Below are positions 1 to 12,420 of a DNA stretch of 64,000 nucleotides, one piece after another (position 1 is the stretch's first letter; every line of letters starts with the position of its first letter). This stretch comes from Citrus sinensis (Eukaryota > Streptophyta > Magnoliopsida > Sapindales > Rutaceae). Location of the stretch: contig NC_068563.1 of assembly GCF_022201045.2 (NCBI RefSeq), positions 30,415,001 through 30,479,000 of the forward strand, given 5' to 3'. The translations under genes and the position numbers were made by a program. The notes under the pieces were generated by a model that did no database searches, was not told the origin of the DNA, and saw only the letters and a list, made by a program, of their open reading frames with translations.

Positions 1-473
1 TATCTTATGTATAAATCTGTATTGCACCGTGGTTTGAGTTGGAGGTTCTGATTTGGTGGCTGGATAGGGGGTTGCTGGTGCTGTCTGACTTGTACGTACT
101 ATGTTTGAAAGAAATTTGCTGGTTCGGTAATGGGTTTGAACTTGTGGTTATTACTTTGGTTTTTGTCAGTATGACTAATTAATATTGACCTTTTGGCATC
201 CTGGATCAAACAATCTTTTGAATAAAGAGGAAAATAATAAAGGGGCAAGTAGTGCAATGATGAGGCCTTTTCACATCCTTATTGTCCATAAAATTTATTT
301 CTTTTCTGGTGTTGTTTTTCACATTGTTTGTCTCATCAACTCCTTTGTTCTTCTGATTTTACATTTTGACTGGTTATGTGATTATTTGATGGATAATTGA
401 GCAGTATGCAATCTCTATAGGTTATTTATTGCACCATTTATTCAAAAATGGCCTAATAACAATACAAATACAG

Positions 474-1409
474 GAGAATAATAGGACTGAACTTGAGAGG
501 CTTGACAAAGAAAGGCGTGCTGACTTCTTGAACATGTTGAAGGGGTTTGTGGTTAATCAGGTATGTTTGGTCTTTCTTGTTCCTGCCCATATAGTATGAT
601 CCCAGCCAGCTACATCTTGCTATTATTAAAGCTTATGCATGTGGAACCTTTTTTCTTTCTCCATCTTGTCCGGTTGATCTTTTGTAAACGTTTGATGCTC
701 TGCTAATTAAGAAATAATTAAGAAACCTTTTAGCCAATTTAAAAACTTATCCAGTCACAATTCACTTTCCTTAAAGCTTATGCATGTAGAACTCTTTTTC
801 TTTTTTGTTTCTTGACTGGGTTCATTCCGTATTAAGAAACCTTTCAGCCAATTTAAGCATTTTTCTTTTTTGAATAATTACCCCCTCATCTTTCCTTCAA
901 ATGTTAATGTTACAAGATTGCATCATATGGACATTTTAAAGACAATGCATTTGGTGTTTTAGGGATGCAAATAGATGAGAATTCCAATATATTTGATAAA
1001 ATGTATGCCGATATATTAGGTTTGGCTTTTGTAACATCTTGACTCTTCAAGATGTTAAGATGTGGATATAGTGGAGAATTTGAGTATTGCATTCTGAAAT
1101 ATGATCTGAAGTCAAGGGAAACGGTTTAGGCTTGCAGTTTCTTTTCTGTAAAGTTGACTTTGTTGCTGCAGCCCATGAATCTTCAAAAAATAATTTTTTA
1201 ACACTACATGTACTCATAAATTCAATAAGATAAGCATCCTGAGTCAGCTATTCCTGTAATGTTTCTCACATACATTGACTCTCTTGGAACATTGCGTCTT
1301 ATTTTTGTTTACTTCTTTGTCTGAAAAGGTGGGATATGCTGAAAAAATTGCAAATGTGTGGGCAAAGGTGGCAGAGGAGACGAGTGGATATGCAAACGAG
1401 AACAGTTGA
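474..1409 (+). CDS. SNX2: Sorting nexin 2 (SNX2-type), last two exons only
   Basis: Two exons are visible, 474-560 and 1329-1409 (stop TGA 1407-1409), joined in phase 0 by a GT-AG intron. They encode the C-terminal 55 residues, with NMLKGFVVNQ before the intron and VGYAEKIANVWAKVAEET after it. This is the end of the BAR-like coiled-coil domain of plant SNX2 proteins. From family knowledge, SNX2 pairs with SNX1 on endosomal membranes in the retromer-linked sorting pathway, using a PX domain (outside the window) to bind phosphoinositides. The 5' part of the gene lies before base 1, and bases 1-473 read as intron. The downstream neighbour EXO70B1 on the same strand repeats the Arabidopsis order. 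Recognition rests on the C-terminal motif only, but that motif is very characteristic. Confidence 0.85.
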
Positions 1410-2504
1410 ACATGTGGTTATTGTGTACATTCAAACCTTGAGCCTTTTTATTCTCTCTCTAGTTTGTAGTTGTCCTCTAGTAGGTTGATAGCATTACATT
1501 ACGTTCATAATAATGAAGATGGAAAATGAAGCACTCTGTAATTTTGGAGTACCTTTTCAAGATGTTGTATCTGTTAGAATTTTTTTTTTCAAACTTGCAA
1601 TTGGAAATTGTAAAATGCTCTTTTTTTCTTGTTTGATATTTGAGGGACTAATATATATATATATATATATATATAAACATACATACACACATACTTCATG
1701 AATTGCTGATTTTGGGATGATTATGCAAGAAAATGTAAGTTCCAACAGGCACGACTGGAGACAATGAGAGCTTCGCTTCTTTTAAAAGGCAAGGAGGCTT
1801 TAACCCTTTAACGAATGCCTAGATAGGTATTTCTGTGGATACCTTTAGTACATGTTGGATTGGTTATGTTGTGAAGGCTCTAGGCATAAGCAGGCAGCAA
1901 ACACAAGCAAAAGCGGTACCACTAGTGTATGTATTGTACCTTTTTCTTTTTTCAAAAGGGTAAAGGGGTATGTATGTATACAAAGACTTCCCAATTGTGT
2001 TCAATCTCGCTCACACTCATAGCATGAAATGAATTAATGGTAGTTTTGTTATCTCCATCTGTTTATTTTTCTTAGAATAGAAATAGTTTTTCAATTGATT
2101 TGCGAATATATATATTCTTCCAAAACTTGGAATGGTAGTAGTTCTTCAGTTTCGGGGGCGACCCAAGGCTAAAACTACTGAATAACAACAGTAGTACACA
2201 CATTATTAAAAAAGAAAGGAAGGGGGGGGGGGGGGGGACGAAAAATTTTGTGGCTGATAGTGGGACGGACAAATCCTGAATAAACTAAAAACTAAGCTGG
2301 TCCACGGTCAGCCTTATCCATTAGTAGCCAATAGTATTCATTGTTTGGTGTGGGCCAGCTTCCAGAGAAAAGTCTACCAGCCATCGAACTCTTTAATTGA
2401 TTCTTAAGGTCGCAGCATCAGAATTGAATTACTTTTGTCTTCTTCGCTAGTTCTCTTTTTACTTATCTGCACGTCGTTGTATTTTTTTTCATTTTAGTTA
2501 TATA

Positions 2505-2604
2505 AAATTAAAAAAATTTAAAAATTTTTAATAAGTGAAATATAAAAATGATATAAATTAAAAAAATTTAAAAATTTTTAATAAGTGAAATATAAAAATG
2601 ATAT
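2505..2604. repeat. 50-bp tandem duplication, two copies
   Basis: The unit beginning AAATTAAAAAAATTTAAAAA at 2505 is repeated from 2555 with no visible mismatch. Its AT-rich content and short length suggest replication slippage. No coding potential. Confidence 0.85.
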
Positions 2605-3043
2605 GTAATTTTTTTAAAACAAAAAAATAATTGATTAGATTAATTTTTATTAAATTCTACCACATAAATCTACATATCAAATTAATAATATTAAAATTTT
2701 ATTTTATTATTTAATACAATCAGTAAAAATTGTATCGGTTTAATTGGATGAGTACTAAATTTTTATTTTATTGTAAAAAATCATATGTTATTTATGAAGT
2801 AGTTAACAATTTATTATATCATTTAAATAAATAAATAAATAATTTTATTTTATAAATTAATTAAAAATTTAAAAAATTTTAGAATTTGTAATACTTTTGA
2901 ATTGAATATTCAACGCCCTTTCACACTCTAGTCTAATTGGATATTCAACCACCAAACCGCGTTTTCCTGACACCAAGGGGACCTGTTCGTCACATCACTT
3001 TCAACTCTTTGTTTGCGTTTGCCTTTGCTTTTGCTTTGGCCTT

Positions 3044-3045
<2 letters not shown>

Positions 3046-3077
<32 letters not shown>
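3046..3077 (+). repeat. Poly-C tract (32 C) in the EXO70B1 leader region
   Basis: An uninterrupted run of 32 C lies about 195 bases before the EXO70B1 ATG, preceded by pyrimidine-rich GCTTTTGCTTT-like repeats. Long homopolymers are prone to assembly-length error, so the exact number is uncertain. Confidence 0.9.
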
Positions 3078-3270
3078 TTCGGTCTTCCTTCTGCCTTCCA
3101 CTTTCGGACTTTTGGTTTCAATTTAAAAATCAAAGCCCTTACGATATTAGCAGTAGTAGTAATAATAATAATAATAATAACAGCAACGATCTCGAAGCTA
3201 AGCAAAGCTAGCAATCACTCTTTTTAGGTTTTTCGCTAATTGCTAATTTAATAATTTAATTAAACAAAAA

Positions 3271-5121
3271 ATGGCCGAGAACGGCGAAGAGAAGCTGCTT
3301 GCGGTGGCGCGCCACATAGCGAGAACGCTGGGCCACAATGACGATACAATGGCCGACGATATTCTCCAAATTTTCTCAAACTTCGACGGGCGTTTTTCTC
3401 GCGAGAAAATGACCGACGACGACCCTCGACCCTGCGCCCCGCTCGAACACTGCCTCAAGTCTCTCCACCGTCAGATCTCCCAATACGTGGCCTCCGACAA
3501 TCCGATCTGGGCCGACTCCGCTGACTCTTCCGCCTTCCTCGACTCCGTCGACGAGTTAATCTCAACCATCAAAGACTGGAGTCCCATGGCTGGAGATAAG
3601 TCCATCAACGCCTGTTTAGCACGCGCCGACGACTTGCTTCAGCAGTCCATGTTCCGACTCGAAGAAGAGTTCAGATCCCTGATGGAACGCGGCGGCGACT
3701 CCTTTGAACTCTGTGACTCTACCACTGCTAACTTGTCCTTTGACGACGACGACGACGGAGATGAAGATGACTCCGACAATTCCGACTCCAACCAGATCCC
3801 CGTGGCCCAGCCGGTCAACGATTACGACATCATAATCGACGCCCTTCCTTCCGTTACCGTTAACGATTTGAACGAAATGGCGAAACGAATGGTGAGTGCT
3901 GGATTTGGAAAAGAATGCTCCCACGTGTACAGTAGCTGTCGAAGAGAGTTCCTGGAAGAAAGCATGTCTAGACTCGGCTTACAAAAGCTAAGCATTGAGG
4001 AAGTTCAGAAAATGCCTTGGCAAGAAGTTGAAGAACAGATTGACCGTTGGGTTAAGGCAACCAATGTTGCTTTGAGAATCTTGTTCCCCAGTGAGAGACG
4101 CTTGTGTGATCGGGTTTTCTTTGGGTTTTCATCTGCCGCCGACTTGTCTTTTATGGAAGTCTGTCGCGGCTCCACCATTCAGTTACTCAATTTTGCTGAT
4201 GCAATCGCCATTGGGAGCCGCTCACCTGAGAGATTGTTCAAGGTTCTTGACGTTTTTGAGACGTTGAGAGATTTGATGCCTGAATTCGAGGCTGTGTTTT
4301 CTGATCAGTATTGTTTGTTGCTTAGAAATGAAGCCGTGACCATATGGAAAAGGCTGGGAGAGGCCATAAGAGGGATATTTATGGAGTTAGAGAATCTGAT
4401 AAGGCGGGATCCTGCTAAAGCTGCTGTTCCTGGAGGTGGCCTTCATCCCATTACTCGTTATGTGATGAATTATTTGCGTGCTGCCTGCCGGTCTACGCAG
4501 ACACTTGAGCAAGTTTTTGAGAAGGATTCATCTTCTTCATTATCTGTTCAAATGGCTTGGATTATGGAGTTATTGGAGAGTAATTTGGAAGTTAAGTCTA
4601 AGATTTATAGGGACCCTGCTTTGTGCTCTGTTTTTATGATGAATAATGGGAGGTACATTGTTCAAAAAGTGAATGATAATGAATTGGGTTCGCTTTTGGG
4701 TGATGATTGGATTAGGAAACACAATGCAAAAGTTCGGCAATATCATTCTAATTATCAGAGGAGTTCATGGAATAAGGTTTTGGGGGTTTTGAAGATTGAC
4801 AATAGCCCTTCTGCTCCCAGTGGGGCTGCTGGTGCAAGGTCTTTGAAGGAGAAGCTCAAGTTGTTTTATTCATATTTTGATGAGACATGTAAAACTCAGT
4901 CTTCATGGGTTGTTTTTGATGAGCAACTCAGAGAGGAATTAAAGATAGCTATTACCAAACTTCTGCTGCCAGCTTATGGAAACTTCATTGTGAAATTCCA
5001 AAATTCTCCCGATATCTGCAAGCACCCAGAAAGACTTATTAAGTACACTGTCGAGGATGTTGAGGCTCAGATTGATGAGCTGTTTCAGGGAACTGGTGCT
5101 TCGGCTGGTGGCAAGAAGTGA
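3271..5121 (+). CDS. EXO70B1: Exocyst subunit EXO70B1-like, intronless, 616 aa
   Basis: A single uninterrupted ORF encodes 616 residues, the usual length of the family. The N terminus (MAENGEEKLLAVARHIA, then DDILQIFSNFDGRFS) matches the EXO70B1 subgroup. An acidic linker (DDDDDGDEDD) sits near residue 155. The C-terminal two thirds is the helical EXO70 domain, with GRYIVQKVNDNELGSLLGDDW and the basic DDWIRKHNAKVRQYH segment, and the chain ends in GGKK. EXO70 subunits bind PI(4,5)P2 and tether secretory vesicles. From established knowledge, EXO70B1 also takes part in autophagic transport, stomatal opening and NLR-guarded immunity. Lack of introns is normal for this subgroup. The start is the first ATG in the conserved frame. 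It follows SNX2 on the same strand, as in Arabidopsis. Antisense ORFs inside it are shadows. Confidence 0.96.
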   Translation: MAENGEEKLLAVARHIARTLGHNDDTMADDILQIFSNFDGRFSREKMTDDDPRPCAPLEHCLKSLHRQISQYVASDNPIWADSADSSAFLDSVDELISTIKDWSPMAGDKSINACLARADDLLQQSMFRLEEEFRSLMERGGDSFELCDSTTANLSFDDDDDGDEDDSDNSDSNQIPVAQPVNDYDIIIDALPSVTVNDLNEMAKRMVSAGFGKECSHVYSSCRREFLEESMSRLGLQKLSIEEVQKMPWQEVEEQIDRWVKATNVALRILFPSERRLCDRVFFGFSSAADLSFMEVCRGSTIQLLNFADAIAIGSRSPERLFKVLDVFETLRDLMPEFEAVFSDQYCLLLRNEAVTIWKRLGEAIRGIFMELENLIRRDPAKAAVPGGGLHPITRYVMNYLRAACRSTQTLEQVFEKDSSSSLSVQMAWIMELLESNLEVKSKIYRDPALCSVFMMNNGRYIVQKVNDNELGSLLGDDWIRKHNAKVRQYHSNYQRSSWNKVLGVLKIDNSPSAPSGAAGARSLKEKLKLFYSYFDETCKTQSSWVVFDEQLREELKIAITKLLLPAYGNFIVKFQNSPDICKHPERLIKYTVEDVEAQIDELFQGTGASAGGKK

Positions 5122-6075
5122 AAGGTAAGATCCTCCATGTATGTAGACTGTAGCTAGTGTAAGTTGGCTAAGTATCTCCTTATTTGTATTTTTTTTTTCT
5201 CTTCCCTTGTGATGTATGATTATAGTCTAATAGTTTGAGGCCATGTAGTAGGAGTTTGTATCTGTTCAGTGCTGTTGTTATAACCTCTATTTGTACGTGA
5301 AGAGGGACATAAGACACTCTTGTAATTTATAGGACAAATAGTTTTGCATCATTTTGAAAGAGTACTATACTATAATAATTTAACCTTCCAATCTTCCATG
5401 GTGGATTGTGTTTCTTTGTTATACTTGGTTTATGGATATCGGAACTCTCTTGACCCTTGGTCACAATCATAGAATTATTAGATATTCTGCTATCATTGGT
5501 CATTCATTCTCTCCCAGAATTTTTTTGTAACCCTAGTAAAGATTTATTGTTGCATTTGATTTAGACAGAAGTACTATGGAAATACTCACACACACGGAGT
5601 AGTTTTACACACTTCAATGCAATGTGTTTTGTCATATGGTATATGGAATATATATATCTATATGTGTGTGCGTATGTGTGTGTGTGTGTGTATTGTATGT
5701 ATGTATGAATGTATATTTTTCTTGTCTTCTAGTTTGGTCCTTACCCTTTATGAAGGGATCCCTTATTGTAAAATTATCAATCATTCTCAAGCGCAAGCGT
5801 CCTCATTTTTTAAAATACAGATTTGGGATTCTACAACATTGTAGAAAGTTGTTGAAAAATCAGTTTACAATATTGTAAAACTCCGAAACTGCATTTTAAA
5901 AAATGTGGGTATATTTGGAAGGGTTCGATTGCTCTAAAATTAATTCTTATTCAGCCTGTTTCTTATTACTTCGTAGTTGAAGATAGAACTATTAAGCTTC
6001 AATTTCTTAGGATCCTATACTAGCTGGAAGATCTGGCGATTTTATCATTTTGACCAAACGATTTAGAAGCAAAGT
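5122..6075. other. Convergent intergenic region
   Basis: This lies between the 3' ends of EXO70B1 (+) and the GDSL lipase (-). It contains 3'-UTR-like sequence and a (GT)n microsatellite at about 5661-5692. Short ORFs over that repeat are artefacts. Nothing else is supported. Confidence 0.7.
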
Positions 6076-7507
6076 CTAGGGAGAGATCTTGCTTTCTACG
6101 GACTTGGCTGCAATCTGGTAGGCTGCTTCACTTGGATGGATGCAATCCCAAAATAGAAACTGAGAATCTGATGCACATTTTGGCGTAGTTGGATTACATA
6201 AAATTGATACTTCCACAAAACCGGTCCCGCAGCACCCTCTGTTTACTACTGTAAAACCTGTTGCTGGACGTGTTAGTGTAAATTGCACTACCTTAAGACA
6301 CACAAAATGTAGACATCAAGGGAGATTACAATGCTTCAGATTCATACTATGTAGACATCCATGCTTGGACACAAGAGAGACTGCATATAAGAGGTTCCTA
6401 GGACTTGATTGTAAATCTGTTTGTTATCATGTGATGCAAGTAGTGCATGAAGATATTTTATAGAAACCAAGAAACCAAGAAACGTCTCGATCTAGGTGGT
6501 TTAGCTTACCGTATTTTTGTGCATTATTGACCATTTCTATTACGGGCTCATAGACATCTGCATAATTAAGTCTGGTTCCGGGAAGTGATGCCTGTAACTG
6601 ATTCAACAGCTTTATGAGCTTTTGATTGTAAGATTGAGAATCTGTGTTCTGCTCATCCAAGCACTTACGATCAAGCGGATTTTTGAATCGGGCTGTTATC
6701 TGAATTGGTAGACAGCCAATTGGTGGGAGACCAGCAACAATCATCTGGCGGCATCCCAGATCGTACAGTTGCTGTCATTTCAAAAACAGATCATTTTTAG
6801 GTGAAATCAACTAGTCAAAATTTAGAAACCAAATAAACCATTTGTTGGACATGATACCAAGCAGACAGATTTATGCCTACCTTAATATAGTCGTGGAGCT
6901 TTGTCTGCAGAAAATCTTGGTATTCACTTATATTGAACTGGGCCCTCCTGGTGGGTATATCATAGTAATTAAAAGTCATGTCATTAGTTCCTGCACTTAT
7001 AATGACCACAGCCTCACTGAGTAGCTTCTTAGCGGCATCTGCACCAATTAGTCCATTAATTTTCCCAATATATTCTTTGAAGTACTCTAGTTGTTTGGAT
7101 ACTGGAATGACACCGCTTGCTGCAGTTGTTAGTTCATCGTATCCAGATCCAGCGGATGCAAAACAAACTCCGGTGAGGAGATCTTCATTTGAGAGATTAG
7201 GATCCAGATAGGGGGGGATGGTGTCTTTGATTCCCAGAAAACCGGCAATGAAGTCGGGCATGAGTTTTCCATTAGAAAACCTCCCTGTAGGAGCATGACC
7301 TGGTAAATCTTGACCATATGGGAGATGGTTGGCTGTAAAAAGTGTATTGACAAAGTTGTTGTTACCGGTGTCAGCTGTTGAATCACCGAAAACAAGAACG
7401 GCAGAATATTTTTTTGGTTGGGCTGCAGCAGCAGTGCTCGCGCTGAAATTGAAAATGATAGTCCATATTTCTAATACTATGACTATGAGTTGTTGTACAA
7501 TAGCCAT
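6076..7507 (-). CDS. GDSL esterase/lipase, 356 aa
   Basis: Three exons on the minus strand, 6881-7507, 6510-6771 and 6076-6257, join in frame (phases 0 and 1) with GT-AG introns to give 356 residues, the normal size for plant GDSL lipases. A hydrophobic N terminus (residues about 1-28) is a signal peptide, so the enzyme is probably secreted or apoplastic. Catalytic blocks are visible: FGDSTADTGNNN with nucleophile Ser43; ISAGTNDMTFN with the block III Asn; VAGLPPIGCLP; GCCGTG; and FWDCIHPSEAAYQ with the Asp/His pair. The family hydrolyses esters of lipids, cutin precursors or acetylated polysaccharides, and the substrate cannot be read from sequence. Closest in style to the EXL/APG-like group. 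The first exon is longer than in many relatives, where introns split it, so introns have probably been lost or merged. No frameshift is seen. Confidence 0.93.
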
Positions 7508-8505
7508 TGTTATAATCTCTAATTGTGGTTGTTATGCAGGGTTTGTTGATGCTTGTTTGGTATTTATTATGTGAAAAATTTATCTGTGTTGTCTTATTTA
7601 GGACAGCCCCAAACCTCCCCTTAATGATATTTCCTTGTATTACAAAGATTCCAACAGAGTGGCAATGATTTGAATTTGAAGGAGATACTGATAGGACTAA
7701 TCTTTTACTTGCAGGGAATGTAAACAAACTTTGGTAAGTGGGAGGCAGTTTTAGTAGAAGGATATCTCTATGCGGTAAACATAAATAGAATACATGAGTG
7801 TGTGACAGAACAAGTCTTATTGTTATTGCCTGGCTCTGATCTTCACAGCTTCTAAAAATATATAAAAATATTGAACGCAATCGTGTCTAATGTCTAAGAT
7901 GATGTTTCCTTATTAGTTAATGTTTGTGCCATCACTGCCGTTACTTTCTATTCATATTTATTCACTCTCCACCAATATGGTTACTTACAGATTATGACTG
8001 TTGTCATCAATTATTCTCAAACTTGCCAGTATTACTTGATTAGTACTTAATTAATGGGAATAATTAGATATATTGACCCTTAATATATATATATATATTT
8101 TTCAAATTGAGTAAGATTCGGTTTTGGTGATGAGATTAGATACAGAGAATGTGATTAGGCTCTAATAATATGGGAATGTGACTTGTATGGTAAAAATATG
8201 AGATAACAAGAAGGCGAGGTCAAGCATAATGCCTTCAACTTACATGCATGTGGATGCGTTCCCGTGGAATATAATATATATCTTGACTATTGGGTCATCA
8301 GCATTAGCATATCAATTACCGGTAGAGAATGAAATATATATGAAAGGCATTTTTTTTCTTTATTTTCTCTTGGAAAAAATGTGGTTCAATTCTCAACTTT
8401 CCAGCCATTAATTAGCCATTAGTATAATTAATCACCCACTTCACAGAAGAAACTCATTGCACATATAATAAATTTCTTTACAAAACTAATTAAAATGAGT
8501 TCTTT

Positions 8506-8537
<32 letters not shown>

Positions 8538-9260
8538 GAAATTAAAGTTTCAAAAGGAGTTGGTTCATCTTCGCGGGGAAGTACAACTTACGTAATAGAC
8601 AAGCAAGTACCACGTATAAGCTAATACACTCATCACGGTCAAAGCAAGTCCAAGTCAAGCAGTCAATATGAGATCATAGTTGTGACTTGTGCGTGTTTCA
8701 TGACGAAAATTAATTAATATTTGATGGTTCATGCGATGCAGTTGATGCAAAAGCAAGGATTTTTACAATTACATTATGGTACGTAAAGTCAAGGAACTAC
8801 AGCATAATATATAGCAGCCATATTCGGACTTTAAGGTGCCGGCCGCCCCACGAGTACGTTGCTTCAAATATCGAATTGCCAAACCTGCTGTTCTTTTTCA
8901 ATCACTCTCTCTCTCTACCCCCCACCCCCCACAATAAATTTTACTCTTAAGGAAAAAAATTCCTTAATTGGAAACGTAACGGTTTCGAATTCACTTTTAA
9001 TTCCTACTTTCGCTGATTGTTGTGCGTCTATTTCAAAATTTCCTAACTACGGCCAAGAAATTCAAAGCTATCATGATGATTGTTACGAAACTATTAATAT
9101 TCTCCGTTACTACTTCGCCCGCTCTCATACCTCAATTCTCATGCGATCGATGACCTAAAGTAATTGAAAATTAATAAATAAATAAATAAAATTGTCTTGG
9201 GCGATCGATCTACCGAGCTAGCTGTCGATCAAAACAATTAATTTGGTAGCCCAGCTAGCG
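7508..9260. other. Divergent intergenic region (GDSL and QRT3-like promoters)
   Basis: No gene recognised. The region holds the upstream sequence of both flanking genes, a (TA)n tract near 8084-8098, a 21-base C run followed by A (8508-8528), a CT-rich stretch near 8900-8915 and an (AATA)n repeat at about 9172-9188. The antisense ORF at 7383-7880 overlaps the GDSL 5' end and has no domain. Confidence 0.7.
8508..8528 (+). repeat. Poly-C tract (21 C) followed by poly-A
   Basis: A homopolymer run of 21 C directly followed by 9 A. It resembles the poly-C/G runs at 2222, 3046 and 62945 of this window. Confidence 0.9.
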
Positions 9261-10869
9261 ATGGTGGGCAGAAATGCGCTGTTGTTGGGGTTTTTGCATG
9301 TAATTCTAGTGATCATTCAATATGCTGAGAGCTCATATCCATATCCTGATGGTACCGGTAACCGTGATCTAAGTATCAAAGCTTCACATTTTCTCCGCAG
9401 CAATGGCGTGCCCCCTATCAATGCCCTTGTAAGTTTTGACAATTAACTTAATTAATTAGTGTTTCAATACCCTTTCCATGCGTATGTGTGTATAACGAGG
9501 CAGAGGCAGCAGGCGGCGTTGACGGGAAGACGCTCTCGCATCCATCACGTTACTGATTATGGAGCTGATCCCACAGGAAGATCGGACAGCACGGACGCAC
9601 TTGAACAAGCTATCGTTGATGCTTTTACATCTCCTGTTGACGGTCACCTGAATGAGGGCGTTCCTAACCTCGGAGGCTCCGAGGTTCACCTTGACGGAGG
9701 CACCTACATGATCAGCCGTCCGTTACGCCTATCGGATATTAGCGGCGGTAACTTCATGGTACGTTCGAACACCCGGCTCCCACACACAAGCACATATAGA
9801 TTATATATTCCTAACTAATTTAATTAATTTGTATGTGTATGTATATATGTATACATAGATACACGGTGGGTCCCTCCGAGCATCGGATGATTTTTCGGGC
9901 AACGGACATCTCATAGAGTTAAGATCGTCATCATCATCGCCATTGTACGAATACATTACTTTGAAGGAGCTTATGTTGGACTCCAATTTTAGGGGTGGCG
10001 GCATTGCCATTATAAATTCAATAAGAACCACAGTGGACAATTGTTACATTTCGCATTTCACTACCACTGGCATTTCCATCCAAGATGGCCACGAAACGTA
10101 CATAAGAAATTCCTTCATCGGCCAGCACATCAACATCGGCGGGGATGATCGGGAAAAGGATTTCTCCGGCATCGGAATAAACATCACGGGAAACGACAAC
10201 GCGGTCACTGATGTTGTTATATTTTCAGCATCAATTGGAGTAATGGTACAGGGGCAGGCCAATATGCTGACGGGAATACACTGTTATAATAAGGCTACTG
10301 CCTTGGGAGGTACCGGCATTTACATCCGGGCACCAGGCTTGACCCAAACCCGAGTTGTGAATTGTTACTTGGATTTCACCGGAATTGTCGCCGAGGACCC
10401 CGTGCAATTACACGTCACCGGCTCATTTTTCTTGGGCAATGCCTTCATTTTGTTGAAGTCTGTCAAGGGTGTCGCCAGTGGCGTCAATATTGTTGACAAC
10501 ATGTTTGCGGGTGACTACACGGGGGTCCCCATCGTCAAGTTGGACCAATCCAATGCCCCTTTTAAGACCGTCGATCAAGTGGTGATTGACCGAAATAACG
10601 TGCGGGGGATGGTGGTCAAGTCAACGGTTGCGAGAGGGTCCCTTTGGAAGAATGGCACTACTTGGACCCTTGATTTTTCTAAGGTCTTGTTGTTCCCTAA
10701 TCTCATTCCACACGTACACTACGCTTTGCATGCGGGTTCTGCTTCCTCCTTTCCCAGGCATATATTAAGAAGTGTGTCCCGGAATCGCGTGACTGTCCAA
10801 ACCGACGTCGTAGTGTCGGCAACCGTGCATGTATCCGTCGACCAAACCACGGTTGGAGGACACATATGA
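9261..10869 (+). CDS. QRT3-type polygalacturonase-like (pectate lyase 3 superfamily), about 477 aa
   Basis: Exons 9261-9428, about 9504-9758, and 9859-10869 join in phase 0 to give 477 residues, close to the length of Arabidopsis QUARTET3. The first ATG opens a signal peptide (MVGRNALLLGFLHVILVII). The start of the beta-helix has the hallmark VTDYGADPTGRSDSTDALEQA, then SEVHLDGGTYMISRPL, and a long series of right-handed beta-helix repeats fills the last exon. QRT3 proteins are GH28-related enzymes that act on pectin in cell walls, in the classic case degrading the pollen mother cell wall so that microspores separate. The second-exon acceptor is the least certain point: AG at 9502-9503 was chosen because it keeps phase 0, but neighbouring AGs are possible. 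Family assignment is firm and the substrate is inferred. Confidence 0.88.
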
Positions 10870-12420
10870 GGGGAATTTTATCTTTTTTTTTTTTTATTTT
10901 GGTTTCTTTCATTTGCTTCCTTCTTTTTTATTATTTATTCAGAAAAAATAAATTACTTGTTTAATTTGATGAATCATTATATACATACGATGTAATAATT
11001 ATTGTGAGAAGTATACTTAATATGTATACTTAAAAATTATTAAAATATTTATTTTGTTTCCAATTTGAATAAGGATAATTTTGGGTTTAAGTAGTAATTT
11101 AAAGGATATTTATAGAATTGTATTAAATGATAAAATTGATTCTCAAAATCAGAATTTAAAGTTACTCATTCATGCTTTTCAAAATCAATCTGTAGGAGGC
11201 ATGGGGCTGATTTTGGCATAAGTGATTTTGATTTTTTTTTTTTCACCAAATACTAAAATTAACTTTTAGATTTTAAAAATTACTTTTAGGCCTCCTAAAA
11301 GCAATCAATCCCAAAGGAGCCCATAGTATATAATTGAATATCGTAAAATATGTTCAAAATATATTAATAATTGAAAAGTATGTACGTACGTGATCATAGT
11401 CATATAAAAACATGTCCGAAGTCCGAACTTGTCGATGCTTTTTGGAGGATTTTTTTAGTTATATCCTAAATTGTCATATGATTAAAAAAAAGAAAAAAAG
11501 GAAAAGTAGTTTGGTCAATTTTTGTGCCAGTTTTCTTAGGCTAAAACTAACATTCATGGTTGGTCTCGTACTCTTGTCACTTGAAACGTGACCATACGGA
11601 GAATAGAGAAAGACGAATCCAACAAAATCGGATAAATTACTTACATATATATATATATATAGTTGTACCCTATTCTGCCAATCACTTTTGTCGAGTTAAG
11701 AGAACCTAATATGACTACAATTTAGATGCTACTCTCTGATCTTAACTATGAATATTTTGCATACGTACCCAACTCTTCAAAGTATTCTAACACGATATGA
11801 ATTTAGAAGGATCTCCTTATTCTTAAGGCAAAGCATTCTTTAAAGACACTTGAAACAGAAACCGAAAGCTCTCTCTTTCGCAAGTTAGTTGTTATTTTAA
11901 AAGTATCAGAGGGTTTACGCTGGTAACAACACGATAACAAAACCGGTGCCCTTATTACTTCAACGCCATCATTGAATCCTGACCTTTTTATTGCCTAATC
12001 GCTTCAACGCAAGAAATTTTACACACACACACACATATATGGGTCATCAATGTTCACAATTCAATACAATTGGACATTTGGGCAGTTATTTTAAAACTTT
12101 TAAACTTCATCCACTTGTAAATTTATTGGACTAACGCTAAGCCACGTGAAATTATGAATTCGTGTTTTAGTGAATAAACTTGCTCAAGTTATTGATAAAA
12201 CTTGCACTCGACTCAATCTGATAAAATAAAATATTGTTTACTTTTGGTGATTTAATAATTAATCGTATTTGAATTGAACGCATGTATAACAAGATAATTA
12301 AAAGAACACAACAAGTTCATTTTCTAAGGAAGTAGTCTAGTAGCTAGCAAATTGTAATGAATACGGTTGAGGAAATTAAGGCAAAGTTTTGAAGCACATA
12401 TAGGGTTAGATAGGATAGAA
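10870..12420. other. Intergenic, AT-rich
   Basis: Convergent space between the QRT3-like gene (+) and the CYP716 gene (-). It has a (TA)n tract at about 11646-11660 and an (AC)n tract near 12022-12034. No domain-bearing ORF and no clear transposon ends were seen. Confidence 0.65.

Larger units (their letters stand above)
1410..3270. other. Intergenic: SNX2 3' region and EXO70B1 promoter/leader
   Basis: No gene is seen here. The stretch holds a (TA)n microsatellite at about 1650-1675, a 16-base G run at 2222-2237, a perfect 50-bp tandem duplication (2505-2604) in a very AT-rich block, and a 32-base C run at 3046-3077 followed by an (ATA)n-type repeat near 3160-3180. The last part is probably the EXO70B1 5' leader. 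Short ORFs here are low-complexity shadows. Confidence 0.7.

Noticed and set aside
3616..3924. 102-residue antisense ORF in EXO70B1
   Set aside because: It is the reverse frame of the acidic-linker region and has no domain. The sense strand is clearly coding.
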